Shown here in pieces: positions 58,236-64,000 of a stretch of 64,000 nt of DNA. Both the position numbers and the translations under genes were made by a program. Numbering within the stretch: position 1 is the stretch's first letter; each line of letters begins with the position of its first letter. Under the pieces are notes generated by a model, which was not told the origin of the DNA, searched no databases, and saw only the letters and a list, made by a program, of their open reading frames with translations. The DNA lies in contig CP054180.1 of NCBI GenBank assembly GCA_015709635.1, forward strand, positions 2,480,001 through 2,544,000, read 5' to 3'. Source of the stretch: Gammaproteobacteria bacterium (lineage in GTDB: Bacteria; Pseudomonadota; Gammaproteobacteria; Burkholderiales; Nitrosomonadaceae).

Positions 58236-59426
58236 TCACTCGATGATTTTTGCGACCACGCCGGCACCTACCGTTCTTCCACCCTCACGTATCGCAAACC
58301 TCAATCCATCTTCCATCGCAATCGGCGCTATCAAATTCACTGTTACCGATACGTTATCCCCAGGCATCACCATTTCCGTGCCAGCCGGCAGTTCGATCGC
58401 TCCCGTCACGTCCGTCGTCCTAAAATAAAATTGTGGACGATAACCGGGAAAGAAAGGTGTATGTCTTCCACCTTCATCTTTACTTAACACATAAATCTCT
58501 GCTGTGAATTTGGTATGCGGCGATATGCTGCCCGGTTTTGCCAATACCTGACCACGTTCCACTTCTTCCCGCTTCGTGCCCCGCAGCAATATTCCCACAT
58601 TGTCCCCCGCTTGCCCCTGATCCAGCAGTTTGCGGAACATTTCCACACCCGTACATACCGTTTTCAGTGTCGGTTTGAGACCAACAATCTCTATCTCGTC
58701 ACCTACTTTAATGATCCCTCTTTCCACGCGACCCGTTACAACCGTTCCACGACCTGAAATCGAGAATACATCTTCCACAGGCATGATGAAAGCACCGTCA
58801 ATTGCGCGCTCCGGTTGCGGTATATAACTATCCAACGCTTCCGCCAATTTCAAAATGGAGGGTTCGCCGATATCGCTTTGATCACCTTCCAGTGCTTTCA
58901 GTGCCGAACCGACAATAATCGGGGTATCGTCGCCCGGGAAATCATATTTGGATAATAGTTCGCGTATTTCCATTTCGACTAGCTCGATCAATTCAGCATC
59001 GTCAACCATGTCCGCTTTGTTCATATATACAATGATGTAGGGAACACCCACTTGGCGCGCCAGCAGTATATGTTCACGCGTTTGCGGCATCGGGCCGTCA
59101 GCGGCCGATACAACCAGAATCGCTCCATCCATTTGTGCTGCGCCCGTGATCATGTTCTTCACATAATCCGCGTGTCCAGGACAGTCCACATGCGCGTAAT
59201 GACGATTCGCTGTTTCGTATTCCACATGCGCTGTATTAATGGTAATTCCACGCGCACGCTCTTCCGGCGCCGAGTCAATCTGATCGTAGCTCTTCGCTTC
59301 TCCGCCAAATTTCTTCGTCAATATCGTCGTAATCGCCGCCGTTAGCGTCGTCTTACCATGATCCACGTGTCCTATCGTTCCAACATTTACGTGTGGCTTC
59401 GACCGCTCAAATTTACTCTTTGCCAT
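58236..59426 (-). CDS. tuf: Elongation factor Tu
   Basis: The 396-aa GTPase delivers aminoacyl-tRNA. G1 GHVDHGKT, effector region [16 protein letters not shown]3 DCPGHADY and G4 NKAD are present. Domain II contains [21 protein letters not shown], and domain III ends [12 protein letters not shown]. It is embedded among four tRNA genes, the tufB-type context. Confidence 0.98.
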   Translation of the reverse strand: MAKSKFERSKPHVNVGTIGHVDHGKTTLTAAITTILTKKFGGEAKSYDQIDSAPEERARGITINTAHVEYETANRHYAHVDCPGHADYVKNMITGAAQMDGAILVVSAADGPMPQTREHILLARQVGVPYIIVYMNKADMVDDAELIELVEMEIRELLSKYDFPGDDTPIIVGSALKALEGDQSDIGEPSILKLAEALDSYIPQPERAIDGAFIMPVEDVFSISGRGTVVTGRVERGIIKVGDEIEIVGLKPTLKTVCTGVEMFRKLLDQGQAGDNVGILLRGTKREEVERGQVLAKPGSISPHTKFTAEIYVLSKDEGGRHTPFFPGYRPQFYFRTTDVTGAIELPAGTEMVMPGDNVSVTVNLIAPIAMEDGLRFAIREGGRTVGAGVVAKIIE

Positions 59427-59477
59427 GTCTTGTTTCCCCTTTGCGTGCTTTAACCATACAATCCTACGTACAATCTA

Positions 59478-59552
<75 letters not shown>

Positions 59553-59596
59553 AAGCATAAACAACAACCTCTACCGTTTACCTTCTAATTCTCATT

Positions 59597-59670
59597 TGGA
59601 GCGGGTGAAGGGAATCGAACCCTCGTCGTAAGCTTGGAAGGCTTCTGCTCTACCATTGAGCTACACCCGC
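59597..59670 (-). tRNA. tRNA-Gly (TCC)
   Basis: The 74-nt cloverleaf has acceptor GCGGGTG / CACCCGC, anticodon loop CTTCCAA (anticodon TCC), T-loop GTTCGATTC and an encoded CCA. Confidence 0.97.
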
Positions 59671-59754
59671 GCTATTCACCAATTGCAAGGAAGCGCAAGC
59701 CTTTAATCAATTCAGCAAACTATCGACCTCACAATTTTCTTACCGTTTACTAAA

Positions 59755-59840
<86 letters not shown>

Positions 59841-59854
59841 AAACGAAACGGGCA

Positions 59855-59883
59855 ATTATGAATATTTTGCACTCATAAGTCAA
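59855..59883 (-). promoter_or_regulatory. Sigma-70 promoter of the tRNA-Tyr/Gly/Thr-tuf operon
   Basis: On the minus strand TTGACT and CATAAT are 17 nt apart, each one mismatch from consensus. The -10 ends 14 nt before the tRNA-Tyr 5' end, and a GC-rich discriminator (TGCCCG) follows as expected for stringently controlled stable RNA. Confidence 0.75.
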
Positions 59884-60032
59884 TCTTGTTTTAACGACAG
59901 GTTATATGCCAGCAGCAACCGATGCATCATCAGCATTTGTAAAAACCCAGATCGCATTTGATTGTATGCGCACTGGGCAGTTGAATTTTCACAACCGATA
60001 AAAGAAATCAATAAACAAATTTACTGTTGGCT

Positions 60033-61010
60033 TTATGCCAAACGGATTCTAGGATCAACCAAGGTATACGATATATCGGTTAAGACCAAACCTATGATGT
60101 AAAGCACTGAGCCTAAAAAAACCATCGCTCTGACAATTGCAAAATCCTGCGAGTTAATCGCGTCAATGGTATAACTGCCCAATCCTGGTATACCAAAAAA
60201 CGATTCAACCAACAAACTGCCGAGAAACAACAAAGGCACCACGACGACTGCACCGGTCAAAATTGGGATTAATGCATTCCTCAGAACATGCCGGAACAAA
60301 ACAATACGCTCCGACAAGCCTTTTGCCCGGGCTGTACGCACATATTCCTTATTCATCTCTTCCAGAAATATGGTGCGATACCAGCGGATATTGGATCCGG
60401 CGCTACTGATTACGCCAATAATAACCGGCAACAGCAAAAACCTTGCAGCATCCAATCCCGTTTCGTAACCGGATATGGGCACCCAATGCCAAAGCTTACT
60501 GATCAAAAATTGCCCGACAATAATATAAAACAAACTGGAAATAGACATCAGCGCTACGCACAGTATCACCCCGAAGAAATCAACATAAGTGGCACGAAAA
60601 AAAACCATCAACAGCGCAAACGTGATATACACGATCAGTCCCAGAACAAATACCGGCAACGCAATCGCCATACTTGGCAGCATCCGTGACTTAATTTCCT
60701 GCGCAATATCACGTCCATCATCCGCACGGCCAAAATCGAAAACAAACATTGAGATCGATTTTTCAAAGAAAATCGTATCGGCAAACTTATCCAGCTTTTC
60801 CGCTTCGTGGTTGAAAAGCAGCGGCTTGTTATAGCCCCGCTCCGCTTTCCATTTTTCAATTGCTTCCGGTGTTACATACTTAATACCCAGTTGCATGCGC
60901 GCCATATCATCGGGGGTATTCACGACAAAAAACAGAATGAATGTGATGAGATTGACACCGATCAGAATCGGTATTGCGTAAAAGATACGTCTGACAATAT
61001 AACTCAGCAT
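60033..61010 (-). CDS. Peptide-type ABC transporter permease (OppB/DppB/YejB family)
   Basis: The 325-aa inner-membrane permease has about six transmembrane segments. The N-terminus MLSYIVRRIFYAIPILIGV is typical. The EAA loop reads EMNKEYVRTARAKGLSERIV and contacts the ATPase. An inserted periplasmic loop (residues 30-95) is rich in charged residues, as in YejB-like members. It is 14 bp downstream of the solute-binding protein. No second permease and no ATPase gene follow; the next genes are tRNAs. Confidence 0.9.
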   Translation of the reverse strand: MLSYIVRRIFYAIPILIGVNLITFILFFVVNTPDDMARMQLGIKYVTPEAIEKWKAERGYNKPLLFNHEAEKLDKFADTIFFEKSISMFVFDFGRADDGRDIAQEIKSRMLPSMAIALPVFVLGLIVYITFALLMVFFRATYVDFFGVILCVALMSISSLFYIIVGQFLISKLWHWVPISGYETGLDAARFLLLPVIIGVISSAGSNIRWYRTIFLEEMNKEYVRTARAKGLSERIVLFRHVLRNALIPILTGAVVVVPLLFLGSLLVESFFGIPGLGSYTIDAINSQDFAIVRAMVFLGSVLYIIGLVLTDISYTLVDPRIRLA

Positions 61011-61024
61011 TTAACCAAACTGAT

Positions 61025-63226
61025 TCATGATGAAGAAGCACGCAGCGCGATGCTGCTCTCGTGCCGGCGGAAAGCCGTTACCGCCGGAATAATGCTTATT
61101 GCCAATGCAGCAAAAATCAATGCGATCGGCCAGACGATGGGCTCATTCCACTCCTGCCGCTTTTGCGCCCTTAGCGCAGTATCGACTCTGAAATACTTAA
61201 GATTATTATTCGATATCCGGTTGGGTTTAACATTTTGATACCAAGAATGATACAGACCGTAATCCTTCGGATGATAACCCCACAACCACGGCGCATCGAA
61301 GCGCAAGATCTCCACCATGCGATCGATAATGAGCTGCCGCTGCGGTCCATCTTCCATATTTTTCATCTGTTCAAACAGATGATCATATTCCGCATTGTGA
61401 TAATTCGCCGCATTCTCGCCACTATTCCCTACTTTACGCTGCGGTCCGTACAATAAGAACAAGAAATTTTCCGCATCCGGATAATCCGCATTCCAGCCCC
61501 ATTCAAAAATCTGCGCATTTCCTTTCCGGATTTTATCCTGAAAACGATTGTAGTCGGTGCTCCTCACCACCAACTGGATATTTAGTTTCTGGAATTGCTT
61601 GCGCATCCAATCAAGCCGGGATCTATCCTCAGTGCTACGCGCCGTCACATCAAAATACAGAATGAGCGGTGCACCGGTTCGTTGATCTATGCCATCCGGA
61701 TAGCCCGCTTCTGCAAGCAATGCCTTTGCAACGCGAATGGATTTACGCTGCGGTTGACCGTTCACCCAATCGTACACCACCGGATTGATACCGTCCTCAC
61801 CATCGCGATAGCCTGCAATACCAGGTGAAATTGGGCTTTGCGCGGGCATACCACGGCCGTTGGCAAAAATTGAAATGAATTCTTCGTAATCGACCGCGAT
61901 TGCAATCGCTTGCCGCAGTTTTCTGGCCGCCTCCCGTGATTTCTCATCAACTCCGCCAACCACCGGATCGAGCATATTAAACCCCATGTAATAGGTTGAT
62001 GCCGCCACTGCCGTCTCCAGTCTTATCCCTTGCTCAGCCATCGCGTCGGTAACCATCGCCTCGCCTTGTCCCACCAATTGCACGGCTTGATCAAAACTAT
62101 CCGAACCGATACCGCTGGCATCATAATACCCTTGCAGGAACTTATTCCACCGCGGGATGCTTTCCTTTTCTCTTACAAACAATATCTTATCGATAAAAGG
62201 TAATTTCTTTCCGGCATCCGCTAACAAATTATCATCCTCGCCTCCCGGCATGCCTTCAGCGGGATAATATTCATCATGAAAATTGGGATTCTTTTCCAAT
62301 ACCATCCGCAGATTGGGATCGTTCTCGGTCAGCATATAGGGCCCGGTACCCACCGGATACCAATCCAGTGTAATGTTTTTTTGTATTAATCCCTGCTGTG
62401 AATAGAAACGGTCCGCTTCCCATGGAATCGGTGCAAAAAAAGGCATCGCCAGCCAATAGACAAACTGCGGATACTTACCTATAACTGTGATACGGTAAGT
62501 ATACCGGTCAACTACTTGCCCCCCTGCCAATGGATACTCTCTCAGATCTAAAAATGTTTTTTCTTCCGCTTGATTCCTCCGCTCGGCTTGTTTTAACACC
62601 TCGGCATACTCCCGGAGTCCCGCAATGTAATCAGCCATGAGCCCGTATATCGGCGAGTGCAATTTTGGATGCGCCAGGCGCTTGATTTGATAAACATAGT
62701 CTTCCGCCACCAATTCCCTTGTGCCAGTTTGGGAAAAATCGGAAAGTTTTCGTATGGATGCCAATTCCTGTCGATTCAGGTTATAAAATAATCCATTACC
62801 TTGCGCATCGCGAACAAAGGCCGGATGCGGCTGAAAAAGAATGCCCGGCTTAATTGAAATTTCATACACACTGTAGGCGATACTGCTCGCTTCCGCATCA
62901 TCCGCCAATTGATCACCTGCTGCGTCAAAGTACTTCACCGTGGGTATTTCCTTGGCTGTAGCGGGAATTAACACAAAGGGCCGTTTCAAATAATGATACT
63001 GCAAGGGCGGTTCGTAAATCTGTGCGGTGAATTGAATCTCATTGGAACTGTACGATTGCACCGGATCAAGATGTTTCGGGCGTTCAGTGAACACCGTGTA
63101 AAGAATGTTTTTCCCCGTATCCTCCGGCGCGTAAGGATTATTCCAATTATGTTTACCGCATGCCGTCAGCAAAACCAGAATCAACAGCAGATATGATGAA
63201 ATATTCAGCTTATACATAACCGACAT
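61025..63226 (-). CDS. ABC transporter solute-binding protein (family 5) with extra C-terminal membrane helix
   Basis: The roughly 733-aa peptide/nickel-type solute-binding protein carries the SBP_bac_5 body ([19 protein letters not shown] near the N-terminus; [49 protein letters not shown]). It starts with a lipoprotein signal ([11 protein letters not shown]). Start choice is uncertain: ATG 63226 is used here, with ATG 63217 and TTG 63238 possible and none with a good ribosome site. It is longer than usual, and the C-terminus has a transmembrane helix ([20 protein letters not shown]), so it may be anchored at both ends. Substrate unknown, probably oligopeptide. Confidence 0.88.
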   Translation of the reverse strand: MSVMYKLNISSYLLLILVLLTACGKHNWNNPYAPEDTGKNILYTVFTERPKHLDPVQSYSSNEIQFTAQIYEPPLQYHYLKRPFVLIPATAKEIPTVKYFDAAGDQLADDAEASSIAYSVYEISIKPGILFQPHPAFVRDAQGNGLFYNLNRQELASIRKLSDFSQTGTRELVAEDYVYQIKRLAHPKLHSPIYGLMADYIAGLREYAEVLKQAERRNQAEEKTFLDLREYPLAGGQVVDRYTYRITVIGKYPQFVYWLAMPFFAPIPWEADRFYSQQGLIQKNITLDWYPVGTGPYMLTENDPNLRMVLEKNPNFHDEYYPAEGMPGGEDDNLLADAGKKLPFIDKILFVREKESIPRWNKFLQGYYDASGIGSDSFDQAVQLVGQGEAMVTDAMAEQGIRLETAVAASTYYMGFNMLDPVVGGVDEKSREAARKLRQAIAIAVDYEEFISIFANGRGMPAQSPISPGIAGYRDGEDGINPVVYDWVNGQPQRKSIRVAKALLAEAGYPDGIDQRTGAPLILYFDVTARSTEDRSRLDWMRKQFQKLNIQLVVRSTDYNRFQDKIRKGNAQIFEWGWNADYPDAENFLFLLYGPQRKVGNSGENAANYHNAEYDHLFEQMKNMEDGPQRQLIIDRMVEILRFDAPWLWGYHPKDYGLYHSWYQNVKPNRISNNNLKYFRVDTALRAQKRQEWNEPIVWPIALIFAALAISIIPAVTAFRRHESSIALRASSS

Positions 63227-63314
63227 TATGCGATGCAATTCGCGTACACAACAAAAAACTCCGCCATCTTTTCATCTCTTCCTTCACACAACCCCAACTT
63301 TCCTCGCCTTCAGC

Positions 63315-63320
63315 TATAAT
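63315..63320 (+). promoter_or_regulatory. Possible -10 element of fabI
   Basis: A perfect TATAAT lies 33 nt upstream of the fabI ATG. No good -35 hexamer is seen at 16-18 nt, so the assignment is weak. Confidence 0.35.
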
Positions 63321-63353
63321 TCGCCAGTTTGTACAATTTTACAAGGAAAAAAT

Positions 63354-64000
63354 ATGGGATTTCTGGCAAATAAACGCGTCCTCATCACTGGATTGCTGAG
63401 TAACCGGTCTATTGCCTACGGTATTGCAAAAGCCATGAAACGAGAAGGCGCATCGCTGGCTTTTACTTACCAAGGGGAAGATGTCCGTGGCCGTGTGGAA
63501 AAACTAGCCGCCGAATTTGAAAGCAATCTGTTGTTTCCTTGCGATGTTGCCAGCGATACTGAAATAGCGTTCTGTTTCGAGAATCTGCAGAAACATTGGG
63601 ATAGCTTGGACTGCATTATCCATTCCGTTGCCTTTGCACCGCGCGAGGCATTAACCGGTGATTATTTGGAAAGCGTCAATCGGGAAGCATTTCGCATCGC
63701 ACACGACATCAGCGCCTATAGCTTTTCCGCGCTTGCCAAAGCGGCATTACCTTTAATGCAGAATCGCAACGGCGCTCTTTTAACGTTAAGCTATCTCGGT
63801 GCAGTCAGGGTCATGCCGAACTACAATGTGATGGGTTTAGCCAAGGCCAGCCTCGAAGCGAATGTCCGTTTCATGGCTTCCAGTTTGGGCCCCAAGGGAA
63901 TCCGCGTCAACGCCATTTCTGCCGGACCGATCAAAACTCTGGCCGCTGCCGGCATCGGAAATTTCGGCAAATTGTTGGGTTACACCGAGAAGGTTTCACC
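63354..64000 (+). CDS. fabI: Enoyl-ACP reductase FabI (runs off the window)
   Basis: This NADH-dependent reductase performs the last step of each fatty acid elongation cycle. ATG at 63354 is preceded by AAGGA. The first 215 codons are in the window; the usual length is about 260. The N-terminal [19 protein letters not shown] is the FabI form of the Rossmann glycine motif. [10 protein letters not shown] follows, and the catalytic Tyr and Lys lie in [13 protein letters not shown] with the usual six-residue spacing. The C-terminal part is beyond the window edge. It is divergent from the solute-binding protein gene. Confidence 0.95.
   Translation, partial: MGFLANKRVLITGLLSNRSIAYGIAKAMKREGASLAFTYQGEDVRGRVEKLAAEFESNLLFPCDVASDTEIAFCFENLQKHWDSLDCIIHSVAFAPREALTGDYLESVNREAFRIAHDISAYSFSALAKAALPLMQNRNGALLTLSYLGAVRVMPNYNVMGLAKASLEANVRFMASSLGPKGIRVNAISAGPIKTLAAAGIGNFGKLLGYTEKVS

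Overview
The window comes from the chromosome of a betaproteobacterial ammonia oxidiser, most likely Nitrosomonas. The diagnostic block is a complete hydroxylamine-oxidation cluster (octaheme hydroxylamine oxidoreductase, HaoB, tetraheme cytochrome c554, and the NapC/NirT-type quinone-linked cytochrome cM552) directly downstream of rpoB-rpoC. Composition is moderate in GC, and most core genes lie on the minus strand.

Layout. 1-8.9 kb (+): three consecutive large proteins of unknown function (the first may be cut by the window edge; the others are 1882 and about 636 aa), followed by a small membrane-anchored FecR-like protein. 9.6-17.4 kb (-): a D,D-carboxypeptidase with a SPOR domain, then two tandemly duplicated cheW-mcp pairs. 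The second mcp is split near its 5' end by an 804-bp IS5-family element with TA target duplication. 17.4-26.7 kb (-): a degenerate copy of the sucB 3' end, a fatty acid cis/trans isomerase, then sucB, sucA, gltA and sdhE-sdhB (sdhCDA are not in the window). 27.4-35.3 kb: an accessory stretch with an Rhs remnant, a PEP-CTERM protein, a secreted Rhs protein with a small membrane-protein partner, a DUF2971 protein and an unknown protein. 35.4-41.3 kb (-): thrC, hom, alaA and a DEAD-box helicase. 41.5-45.8 kb (-): the HAO cluster, ended by a strong terminator. 46-59.8 kb (-): the transcription/translation block in the order tRNA-Tyr, tRNA-Gly, tRNA-Thr, tuf, tRNA-Trp, secE, nusG, rplK, rplA, rplJ, rplL, rpoB, rpoC. 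60-64 kb: a peptide-type ABC permease and solute-binding protein (-), and the start of fabI (+), which runs off the window.

How it works together. HAO oxidises the hydroxylamine made by ammonia monooxygenase and passes electrons to c554, then through cM552 to the quinone pool. sucAB, gltA and sdhB belong to the TCA cycle. The CheW-MCP pairs feed a chemotaxis or related signalling array whose kinase is not in the window. The accessory features (IS element, MITE-like repeats, REP-type hairpin, Rhs and sucB fragments) show repeated small rearrangements at gene ends. The strongest candidate for an undescribed system is the three-gene cluster at the left edge.
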